Shown one piece after another: positions 1-5,058 of a stretch of DNA of 7,074 nt (positions are counted from its first letter, which is position 1; the number at the start of each line of letters is the position of its first letter). Below the pieces are notes generated by a model. The model was not told where the DNA came from and did not search any database. It saw only the letters and a list, made by a program, of their open reading frames with translations. This DNA comes from Ilumatobacteraceae bacterium (GTDB lineage Bacteria; Actinomycetota; Acidimicrobiia; Acidimicrobiales; Ilumatobacteraceae): assembly GCA_025456105.1 (NCBI GenBank), contig JALOLG010000070.1, positions 1 through 7,074 on the forward strand, read 5' to 3'. Made by a program: the position numbers and the translations under genes.

Positions 1-54
1 CACGCCGAGGCCGAAGGCGCTGGTGATGTCGGTGGTGATGTCGATGGTGGTCAT
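1..54 (-). CDS. 5' fragment of an unidentified gene (first 18 codons)
   Basis: Only the N-terminus is inside the window: MTTIDITTDITSAFGLGV, read on the minus strand from an ATG at 52-54. A GGAGGAG Shine-Dalgarno sequence lies about 7 bases upstream (complement of 61-67), which makes this a well-supported start. The visible part is rich in Thr, Ile and Asp, built on a near-repeat of Asp-Ile-Thr-Thr, and then turns hydrophobic (AFGLGV). A membrane helix may follow beyond the edge, but that cannot be seen. The gene lies downstream of a small membrane-type gene on the same strand, with a strong terminator between them. No family can be assigned. A short structural or coat-like protein of a mobile element is one possibility, inferred only from layout. 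Confidence 0.6.
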   Translation of the reverse strand, partial: MTTIDITTDITSAFGLGV

Positions 55-117
55 GTCGGTCTCCTCCGGTGGGTGGGTGGCTGGTGGTGGGTGGTGGGAG
101 GGCGGGAAAAACGAGAA
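55..117 (-). promoter_or_regulatory. C-rich, G-poor leader with strong Shine-Dalgarno site
   Basis: Read on the minus strand, this stretch between the terminator and the ATG at 54 is a T-rich run followed by about 35 bases of C with A and T and very little G, then GGAGGAG. Such a leader should be almost unstructured in RNA, which would favour ribosome loading. The same composition also resembles a Rho-loading region, so either role is possible. No clear -10 box is visible here, so transcription may depend on read-through of the terminator. Confidence 0.35.
89..106 (+). other. G-quadruplex motif in the leader
   Basis: Four GGG runs at 89-91, 96-98, 100-102 and 104-106 are separated by loops of 4, 1 and 1 bases, which meets the canonical G3N1-7 quadruplex pattern. 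Two more GGG runs lie at 71-73 and 75-77. The G-rich strand is the template strand for the gene starting at 54, so any structure would form in DNA, not in that gene's mRNA. In GC-rich genomes such motifs can be incidental. Confidence 0.45.
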
Positions 118-146
118 AGGCCGCCGGGTGCGGAACCCGGCGGCCT
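118..146 (-). terminator. Intrinsic terminator after the 70-residue small protein gene
   Basis: The arms AGGCCGCCGGGT (118-129) and ACCCGGCGGCCT (135-146) are perfectly complementary over 12 bp with a five-base loop (130-134). On the minus strand the hairpin is followed by a T-rich tail (complement of 107-117) with a run of five T. The hairpin begins 24 bases after the stop codon of the gene at 171-383 on the same strand, so it most likely ends that transcript. It also lies 63 bases upstream of the next start at 54, so leaky termination could set the ratio between the two genes. The plus strand lacks a T tract, so this terminator works in one direction only. Confidence 0.85.
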
Positions 147-170
147 CGAGGGAGGTGATCGTGACGCTGG

Positions 171-383
171 TTACGTCGTGATCGTCCCGAGGTGCCGGGC
201 GGACCGCTTGGTCTGCGGGTTCGGCATGGTGGTGACGTGGGCGGTGCGGGTGCGACCGAGGCCGCCGAACAGGAGCACCGCCCCCTGCCAGGCACCGAAG
301 GCCGACGACTCCCACGAGCGGTTGCCGAGCGCGTACGCGACGACGCCGGCGCATGCCGTGGCGAGGATCGAGTACGTGGACAT
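171..383 (-). CDS. Small membrane-type protein, 70 residues, family unknown
   Basis: A 70-residue protein runs from an ATG at 381-383 to a TAA at 171-173 on the minus strand. Residues 5-19 (SILATACAGVVAYAL) and about 29-43 (FGAWQGAVLLFGGLG) are hydrophobic and could be two short membrane segments. The C-terminal 27 residues are polar and basic (GRTRTAHV, PQTKRSARH). The start has only a weak AGGA two bases before the ATG. The reading frame stays open far upstream, but that extension is an Arg- and His-rich shadow of the glycosyltransferase gene on the other strand. A terminator placed just after the stop supports this as a real transcribed gene. I do not recognise the family. Context beside another very short gene start hints at a mobile-element or phage structural cassette, but no sequence signature proves it. 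Confidence 0.55.
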   Translation of the reverse strand: MSTYSILATACAGVVAYALGNRSWESSAFGAWQGAVLLFGGLGRTRTAHVTTMPNPQTKRSARHLGTITT

Positions 384-419
384 AGTCCTGCGATTCCACC
401 ACTCGGGAGCCGCACGGTC

Positions 420-426
420 AAGGAGG
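420..426 (+). promoter_or_regulatory. Displaced Shine-Dalgarno-like AAGGAGG upstream of the glycosyltransferase
   Basis: AAGGAGG is a near-perfect anti-16S match, but it ends 20 bases before the ATG at 447, well beyond the usual 5-10 bases. No ATG, GTG or TTG lies at proper spacing, and the glycosyltransferase frame has a TGA at 441-443, so that gene cannot start earlier. A nearby ATG at 443 is in a different frame. The motif may work at a distance, be brought closer by folding, or be a relic. Confidence 0.4.
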
Positions 427-446
427 TTTCCGCGAACATCTGATGG

Positions 447-1508
447 ATGCCCGACGACCTGCTCGACTGGCTGCCGTTCGTCGTCGGCTGGACGATGGGC
501 TGGCTCCTGCTGTGGCACCCCCGAGCGCTGCCGCGATCCGCCGAGCCGGAGCGGGCAGCGATCGCCGTCGTGATCCCGGCCCGCAACGAGGCGCACGCCC
601 TCCCGGCCCTGCTCGCGCCGCTCGTCGCCGGCAGCCGGGCCGGCGACGAGATCGTCGTGGTCGACGACCACTCCACCGACGCCACCGCGGCGGTCGCCGC
701 CTCGTTCGAGGGCGTGCGCGTGCTGTCGGCACCCGACCTGCCCGACGGCTGGCTCGGCAAGCCGCACGCCTGCTGGCACGGGGCGAGCTCGACGACGGCA
801 CCCGTCCTGGTGTTCCTCGACGCCGACGTCCGCCCGCCGGCCGACCTGCTCGACCGTGTGGCCGGCGCCGTGGCGAGCGCGCCGGAGGCCGTCGTGTCGG
901 TGCAGCCGTCCCACGTGCCGGGTCCCGGCGGCGAGCAGCTCAGCCTCCTCTGCAACGTGGTGGCCGTGGCGGCGGTCGGCCGCTTCTCGATCCTGCGCGG
1001 GCGCGCGACGACGCCCACCGCGTACGGCCCGGTGCTCGCCCTGACTCGGGCGACGTACGAGCGCGTGCAGGGGCACGCCGCCCCGTCGGTGCGGCGTGCC
1101 CACACCGAGGACGTCGAGCTCGCCCGCACGGTCGGCCGGGCCGAGCTCTACACCGGCGCCCCCGACGTCACGTTCCGGATGTACCCGGGCGGGCTGCGCG
1201 ACCTGCTGCGCGGCTGGACTCGCAGCATCGTCTCGGGCGCGACGTCCACCCCGTGGTGGGCTGCGCTCGCCACGGCCGCCTGGGTGTGGTCGCTCGCCGG
1301 CGGCTGGTTGGCCGCGCCGGTGCTCTACCCGGTCTCGGCCGTGCAGGTGTGGGTGCTCGGCCGTCGGGTCGGGCGGTTCTCGTGGTGGACGGCCGTGCTC
1401 TTCCCGCTGGCCGTGCTGGTGCTGCTCGTGGTGACGCTGCGCAGCCTCTGGGCGTTCGTGCTCAAGCGCGACGTCCGCTGGAAGGACCGCTCGGTGGCGG
1501 CCCGCTGA
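447..1508 (+). CDS. Membrane-anchored family 2 glycosyltransferase (CrtQ/HpnB-like)
   Basis: The 353-residue protein has a GT-A fold glycosyltransferase domain between membrane helices. Residues 9-23 form an N-terminal helix. VVIPARNE (41-48) is the family 2 nucleotide-sugar start motif, VVDDHSTD (71-78) carries the first conserved Asp pair, and FLDADVRP (123-130) holds the DXD metal site. TEDVELA (220-226) holds the likely catalytic Asp, followed by a GWTRS segment (256-260) in the place of QxxRW. Three hydrophobic stretches (about 270-287, 289-305, 313-336) and a basic tail with RWKDR (344-348) end the protein. DGWLGKPHACW (100-110) resembles the corresponding segment of glycosyltransferases that modify carotenoids (CrtQ) or are linked to hopanoids (HpnB). 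The likely role is therefore sugar transfer to a lipid or terpenoid at the inner membrane face. Family membership is firm; the acceptor is inferred. An in-frame TGA at 441 makes the ATG at 447 the earliest start. Confidence 0.88.
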   Translation: MPDDLLDWLPFVVGWTMGWLLLWHPRALPRSAEPERAAIAVVIPARNEAHALPALLAPLVAGSRAGDEIVVVDDHSTDATAAVAASFEGVRVLSAPDLPDGWLGKPHACWHGASSTTAPVLVFLDADVRPPADLLDRVAGAVASAPEAVVSVQPSHVPGPGGEQLSLLCNVVAVAAVGRFSILRGRATTPTAYGPVLALTRATYERVQGHAAPSVRRAHTEDVELARTVGRAELYTGAPDVTFRMYPGGLRDLLRGWTRSIVSGATSTPWWAALATAAWVWSLAGGWLAAPVLYPVSAVQVWVLGRRVGRFSWWTAVLFPLAVLVLLVVTLRSLWAFVLKRDVRWKDRSVAAR

Positions 1509-1561
1509 CCCGTGCACCGAGCGCGCCGCGTCGCGCGAGCATGGGTGCTCCACCACGGGTC
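1507..1561 (+). other. Structured intercistronic segment
   Basis: The 86-base gap between the glycosyltransferase and the VOC gene contains an outer inverted repeat GACCCGTG (1507-1514) and CACGGGTC (1554-1561). It encloses a small hairpin, GAGCA-TGGG-TGCTC (1537-1550). There is no T tract, so it is not a standard intrinsic terminator. It could stabilise the upstream message end or shape the leader of the next gene, or simply reflect high GC. Confidence 0.3.
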
Positions 1562-1594
1562 GGCCTGCGGTCGCGGGCCGGAGAGGAGACGCCG

Positions 1595-1960
1595 ATGACC
1601 TCACGGATCGCATCGGTCACGTTCGACTGCGCAGACGCCGTCGCCCTCGCCGGGTTCTGGGCGGAGGTCGTCGGTCGCCCGGTGCTCCCCGGGCCGCCTG
1701 CGCCCTCTGAGCACTTCGCCTCGATCGGTCCGGGCGACGACGGATCACCGATGATGATGTTCCTCCAGGTCCCCGAGGCGAAGTCCGCCAAGAACCGGGT
1801 GCACCTCGACCTGGCGGTCGCCGATCGCGCCGCCGAGGTCAGCCGACTGGTCGAGCTCGGCGCGACGCACCTCTACGACCGCGACGAGTGGGGCGTCTCG
1901 TGGGCCACGCTGACCGACCCGGAGGGCAACGAGTTCTGCGTCTCCGAGCACTTCGACTGA
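1595..1960 (+). CDS. VOC superfamily protein, Glyoxalase_6-like, 121 residues
   Basis: This small single-domain protein belongs to the vicinal-oxygen-chelate fold. The N-terminal SVTFDCADAVALAGFWAEVVGR (from residue 7) matches the opening strand and helix of the actinobacterial Glyoxalase_6 group. NRVHLDLAVAD (67-77) supplies the usual histidine on a central strand, here His70. LTDPEGNEFCV (106-116) is the characteristic final hairpin with Glu113 as the matching metal-ligand candidate. The length is typical for one such domain of paired beta-alpha-beta modules. Members of this group bind metals or small molecules and often have no assigned reaction, so none is named here. The ATG at 1595 has a strong GGAGAGGAG site six bases upstream. 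The frame is open back to 443, but that part is an Arg-rich shadow of the glycosyltransferase. The gene converges with the oxidoreductase at 1977, 16 bases apart. Confidence 0.88.
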   Translation: MTSRIASVTFDCADAVALAGFWAEVVGRPVLPGPPAPSEHFASIGPGDDGSPMMMFLQVPEAKSAKNRVHLDLAVADRAAEVSRLVELGATHLYDRDEWGVSWATLTDPEGNEFCVSEHFD

Positions 1961-1976
1961 GCGGCGGTCCGGCTGG

Positions 1977-2951
1977 CTAGATCTCGAGGAGGATCTTGCC
2001 GACGTTGGCGTCGGCCTCGATGCGCTGGTGCGCCTCGCCGATGCGGTCGATCGGGAACCGCGAGTCGATCACCGGCCGCAGCCGGCCGTCGTCGAACAGC
2101 GGCAGCACCTCGGCGGCGAAGCGGCGGCAGATCGCGATCTTCTGCTCGAGCGGGCGGGCGCGCAGCGTGGTGCCGATCCACGTGATGCGCTTGGTGAGCA
2201 GCAGCCCCAGGTCGACCTCGGTGCGACCGCCACCCATCAGGCCCACCTGCACGATCGTGCCTTCCCGCCGGACGGCGCGCAGGTTGCGGTTCGTCTCCTC
2301 GCCGCCGATCACGTCGAGCACCACGTCGACGCCGTCGGGTCGTGCCTGCTGCACACCGGCGAGCCAGTCGCTCGGGCTGCGCTCGAGCACCAGGTCGGCG
2401 CCGAGCTGCCGGCACGCCTCGGCCTTGCCTGCCGAGCACGTGACGATCACGTGCGCGCCGATCGCGCGGGCGATCTGGATGGCGGCGGTGCCCACGCCCG
2501 ATGCGCCGGCGTGCACGAGCGCCCAGCGCCCGCTGGTGAGCCCGCCCTGCACCACCAGCGCGTCCCAGGCGGTGAGGAACACCTCGGGCACCGCCGCCGC
2601 GTCGGCCAGGTCGAGCGAGGCCGGCACGGGCATGGCCTGGCGGGCGTGGGTGACCACCAGCTCGGCGTGACACGCCCCGGCCTCGATGCCCATCACCCGG
2701 TCGCCCACCGACCACTCGGTGACGCCCGGGCCGAGCGCGGCGACCGTGCCGGCGTACTCGATCCCGGGGATCTCGACGGCGCGGCGCACCGGGTCGGGGT
2801 AGAGACCCATGCGCTGCAGCACGTCGGCGCGGTTCATCGCCGAGCCCTGCACGCGGACGAGGATCTCGCCGACACCGGGCACCGGGTCGTCGATCTCGGT
2901 GAGGGTGAGGACCTCGATGCCACCGTGGGCCGGCAGTGTGACGGCGCGCAC
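1977..2951 (-). CDS. NAD(P)H quinone oxidoreductase, PIG3-type MDR family
   Basis: A 324-residue zinc-independent medium-chain dehydrogenase/reductase. The N-terminal GroES-like part includes GEILVRVQGSAMNRADVLQRMG (28-49), IPGIEYAGTV (61-70) and GDRVMG (83-88). VPEVFLTAWDALV (121-133) matches the PIG3 subgroup signature region. ALVHAGASGVGTAAIQIA (144-161) is the Rossmann dinucleotide-binding loop, and KAEACRQLGADL (176-187) follows, as in this subgroup. No structural zinc Cys cluster is present. The expected activity is NADPH-dependent one- or two-electron reduction of quinones in the cytoplasm; the true substrate is not shown. The GTG at 2949-2951 is chosen because it opens the conserved MRAVTLPAHGG, has GAGGGAG six bases upstream, and lies one base past the orn stop codon. 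This implies translational coupling with orn. Longer readings are shadows of orn. Confidence 0.9.
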   Translation of the reverse strand: MRAVTLPAHGGIEVLTLTEIDDPVPGVGEILVRVQGSAMNRADVLQRMGLYPDPVRRAVEIPGIEYAGTVAALGPGVTEWSVGDRVMGIEAGACHAELVVTHARQAMPVPASLDLADAAAVPEVFLTAWDALVVQGGLTSGRWALVHAGASGVGTAAIQIARAIGAHVIVTCSAGKAEACRQLGADLVLERSPSDWLAGVQQARPDGVDVVLDVIGGEETNRNLRAVRREGTIVQVGLMGGGRTEVDLGLLLTKRITWIGTTLRARPLEQKIAICRRFAAEVLPLFDDGRLRPVIDSRFPIDRIGEAHQRIEADANVGKILLEI

Positions 2952-2952
2952 G

Positions 2953-3552
2953 TCAGGCTCCCTCGACGGGATCGTGGGTCGGCGGGAGCTCGCCGTCGCT
3001 CGGCGGCAGCGGCCGGGCTTCGAGCGCGAACACGCGACTGCGGTAGTACCGGAGCTCGGCGACGCTGTCGCGGATGTCGTCGAGCGCGCGATGGGAGCCG
3101 GGCTTGTAGGGGCGAGCGGCATCCACCTCGGGGTACCAGCGCTTCACCAGCTCCTTCACGCTCGAGACGTCGACCGAGCGGTAGTGCAGGTGCTCCTCGA
3201 TCGCCGGCAGGTAGGCGGCGAGGAACCTCCGGTCGGTGCCGATCGAGTTGCCGCACAGCGGCACCGAGCGGGGCTCGGGCACCCACTGCTTGATGAACTC
3301 GAGCGTGGCGGCACCCGCCACCTCGAGGGTGATCGTCGACGCCCGGATCGCCTCGAGCAGGCCCGACCGGGTGTGCATCTCCACCACGAACGGATCCATC
3401 GACGCCAGCACGTCGTCCGGCTGGTGCACGACGAGGTCGGGGCCCTCGGCCACGATCTCGAGCTCGTCGTCGGTGATCAGGGTGGCGATCTCGACGATCA
3501 CGTCGCGTGTGTGGTCGAGCCCCGTCATCTCCAGGTCCATCCACACGAGCAC
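2953..3552 (-). CDS. orn: Oligoribonuclease, DEDDh 3'-5' exoribonuclease
   Basis: Orn removes nucleotides from the 3' end of two- to five-nucleotide RNAs, including pGpG from cyclic-di-GMP breakdown, finishing RNA decay in the cytoplasm. All five DEDDh active-site residues are visible: Asp6 and Glu8 in WMDLEMTGLD, Asp107 in GNSIGTDRRFL, and His154 and Asp159 in GSHRALDDI. VDVSSVKELVKRWYP (127-141) is another strongly conserved block. The length, 199 residues, is normal, with about 20 extra polar residues at the C-terminus. The GTG at 3550-3552 is the start because a TAA lies 12 bases upstream in frame, and the next ATG (3538-3540) would cut into the first motif. No Shine-Dalgarno sequence is present; a TAACCT box six bases upstream suggests leaderless translation. 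It is the first gene of a pair with the quinone oxidoreductase. Confidence 0.96.
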   Translation of the reverse strand: MLVWMDLEMTGLDHTRDVIVEIATLITDDELEIVAEGPDLVVHQPDDVLASMDPFVVEMHTRSGLLEAIRASTITLEVAGAATLEFIKQWVPEPRSVPLCGNSIGTDRRFLAAYLPAIEEHLHYRSVDVSSVKELVKRWYPEVDAARPYKPGSHRALDDIRDSVAELRYYRSRVFALEARPLPPSDGELPPTHDPVEGA

Positions 3553-3598
3553 GTCGGCAGGTTACGCGTCGCCGGTCCGTGCGAGGATGCCGACGTGC
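3549..3598. repeat. Perfect 11-bp inverted repeat across the orn/hydrolase divergent starts
   Basis: GCACGTCGGCA (3549-3559) and TGCCGACGTGC (3588-3598) are exact reverse complements separated by 28 bases. One arm covers the orn start codon and touches its -10 box; the other overlaps the first codons of the hydrolase-like gene. The symmetry fits a paired operator controlling both directions. It could also be chance similarity, since the word is common in composition for GC-rich DNA. Confidence 0.45.
3559..3564 (-). promoter_or_regulatory. Candidate -10 box for leaderless orn transcript
   Basis: On the minus strand TAACCT fits the actinobacterial TANNNT consensus and ends six bases before the orn GTG. 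Transcription would then begin at or very near the start codon, which agrees with the lack of a ribosome-binding site. No clear -35 hexamer is seen. The call rests on position and consensus only. Confidence 0.5.
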
Positions 3599-4258
3599 GG
3601 ATCGAGCAGGGCGCCGGCTGACGTGGTCGTCCGGGTCGAGCGCGACCACTCGCTCTCGTTCACCGAGCTGCTCGCCACGCCCGGGGTGGAGGAGCGGCTC
3701 GAGCTGCGCAGCCGCTTCGGGTTCATGGCGTTCCACGGCGGTGCGCTGGAGGCCATGACCGATGTCATCGCATCGGCGGCCGCCGAGCGCTCCGGCGCCT
3801 CGTGCTACGCAGTGGTGCAGCCGCCCGGCATGCGGCTCCACATCAGCTCCACCCGCGTCCGCGCGGCGGAGTCGGCCGCGCTCGCTGCGTTCGTGGAGCA
3901 CGTCGACGTGGTCGTCACGATCCACGGCTACGGCCGCCGTGGGCTCTACACGTCGCTGCTGCTCGGCGGCGGCAACCGGCACCTGGCCGAGCACGTGGCC
4001 GGTCACCTGCGTCCGGCGCTGCCGGCGTACGACGTGGTGACCGACCTCGACGCCATCCCGCCCGAGCTCCGGGGGTTGCACCGCGACAACCCGGTCAACG
4101 TGCCGGCGCGCGGCGGCACGCAGATCGAGCTGCCACCACGGGTGCGCGGGGCGAGCCCGATGTGGTGGGACTGGGAGCACGGGCTCACGCCGCACACGGA
4201 GGCACTCGTCGACGGGCTCGCCGCTGCCGCGGCGTCGTGGTCGGGCGAGCCAGACTGA
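3587..4258 (+). CDS. Poly-gamma-glutamate hydrolase-like protein (PF05908-type)
   Basis: A 223-residue protein resembling the PghP/YmaC group of zinc-dependent hydrolases that share the carboxypeptidase A fold. MAFHGGALE (47-55) matches the family's HGG...E metal motif, with His50 and Glu55. VVVTIHGY (108-115) supplies the third likely ligand, His113. GGTQIELPPRVRG (176-188) matches the conserved block with the candidate catalytic Glu181. LLLGGGNRHLAEHV (124-137) is another family-like segment. Known members cut gamma-linked polyglutamate, but many bacterial relatives have no tested substrate, so a gamma-glutamyl or peptide bond is only a likely target. No signal peptide is visible. The ATG at 3587 is the best start, though GAGG lies directly against it; a GTG at 3623 is the alternative. 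It leads a close-packed trio with the SDR and membrane-protein genes. Confidence 0.78.
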   Translation: MPTCGSSRAPADVVVRVERDHSLSFTELLATPGVEERLELRSRFGFMAFHGGALEAMTDVIASAAAERSGASCYAVVQPPGMRLHISSTRVRAAESAALAAFVEHVDVVVTIHGYGRRGLYTSLLLGGGNRHLAEHVAGHLRPALPAYDVVTDLDAIPPELRGLHRDNPVNVPARGGTQIELPPRVRGASPMWWDWEHGLTPHTEALVDGLAAAAASWSGEPD

Positions 4259-4262
4259 CCGC

Positions 4263-5054
4263 ATGGGTGTGTTCGACGGACAGGTCGCGCTGATCACGGG
4301 TGGCGGGAGCGGCATCGGGCTCGCGAGCGCCCGCCGACTCGCCGCCGACGGCGCCACGGTGGTGCTGGCCGGCCGCAGCGCCGAACGGCTCGAAGCCGGC
4401 GCGGCATCGCTGCGCGACGACGGCGCCGACGTGCGGACGGTGACATGCGACGTCACCGACGAGTCGAGCGTGCACGCTGCCTGCGCCGCCGCAGCCGACG
4501 CCGGGCGCTTCACCATGGTGGTGGCCAACGCGGGCACCGGTGCCGGCGCGCCGTTCCACCTCACATCGCTCGACGATTGGAACGCCGTGCTCGCCACCAA
4601 CGTCACCGGCGCCTTCCTCACGATGAAGCACGCCGTGCCCCACCTGGCGGCGAACGGTGGCGGATCGATCGTCGCCACCTCGTCGATCGCAGCCGTGCGC
4701 ACCCACTGGTACATGACGGCCTACTGCGTGTCGAAGGCGGCGCTCGAGATGCTGGTGCAGCAGGTGGCCGACGAGCTCGGGCGGGTGGGCATCCGCGCCA
4801 ACGCCGTGCGGCCCGGGCTCGTGCCCACCGACATCTCGACCATGCTCGTCGACACCCCGTCGATCCGCGACGACTACCTCGACCAGATGCCCGTCGGCCG
4901 GCTCGGCACCACCGACGACATCGCCGAGCTCGTGCGGTACCTGCTCGGTCCCGAGAGCGGATGGGTCACCGGCACGTGCATCAGCGCCGATGGCGGTCAC
5001 CACCTCCGCCGCGGCCCGCGCCTCGGCCCGCTCGCGCCGACCCTCGAGGGCTGA
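4263..5054 (+). CDS. Short-chain dehydrogenase/reductase (classical SDR)
   Basis: A 263-residue classical SDR. TGGGSGIG (12-19) is the glycine-rich cofactor loop, CDVTD (62-66) holds the adenine-binding Asp63, and NAG is at 89-91. Asn113 (TNVTGAF), Ser141, Tyr154 and Lys158 (YCVSK) complete the catalytic tetrad. RPGLVPTDI (183-191) and the C-terminal GWVTGTCISADGG (233-245) are typical of the 3-oxoacyl-reductase-like group. VLAGRS (34-39), with Arg38 after the second strand, suggests NADP(H) use. The reaction is oxidation or reduction of an alcohol/ketone; the substrate cannot be inferred. About 18 residues after the usual SDADGG-type end are extra and Arg/Pro/Leu-rich. The start lies four bases after the hydrolase stop, with no clear ribosome-binding site, so translation is probably coupled. 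Confidence 0.93.
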   Translation: MGVFDGQVALITGGGSGIGLASARRLAADGATVVLAGRSAERLEAGAASLRDDGADVRTVTCDVTDESSVHAACAAAADAGRFTMVVANAGTGAGAPFHLTSLDDWNAVLATNVTGAFLTMKHAVPHLAANGGGSIVATSSIAAVRTHWYMTAYCVSKAALEMLVQQVADELGRVGIRANAVRPGLVPTDISTMLVDTPSIRDDYLDQMPVGRLGTTDDIAELVRYLLGPESGWVTGTCISADGGHHLRRGPRLGPLAPTLEG

Positions 5055-5058
5055 CCGC

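Noticed and set aside
1..54. Tandem DNA repeat (gatgtc/ggtggt units) at the left edge.
   Set aside because: The repetition follows from repeated Asp-Ile-Thr-Thr codons and is too short and imperfect to call a repeat element.
171..1613. A 480-residue minus-strand frame covering the glycosyltransferase.
   Set aside because: Most of it is a His/Arg/Gly-rich antisense shadow. Only the final 70 residues (from 383) look like a real protein.
443..1960. A 505-residue plus-strand reading frame fusing a long Arg-rich region to the VOC domain.
   Set aside because: Up to 1594 it overlaps the glycosyltransferase out of frame and has the Arg/Ala/Pro-rich look of a GC-rich shadow. The VOC part has its own strong ribosome-binding site and ATG at 1595.
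1961..1976. Terminator in the 16-base gap between the convergent VOC and oxidoreductase genes.
   Set aside because: No hairpin or T tract is visible in or beside the gap.
2834..4714. A 626-residue minus-strand frame across orn, the hydrolase and the SDR.
   Set aside because: It overlaps three genes with clear family motifs and has shadow composition with no recognisable domain.
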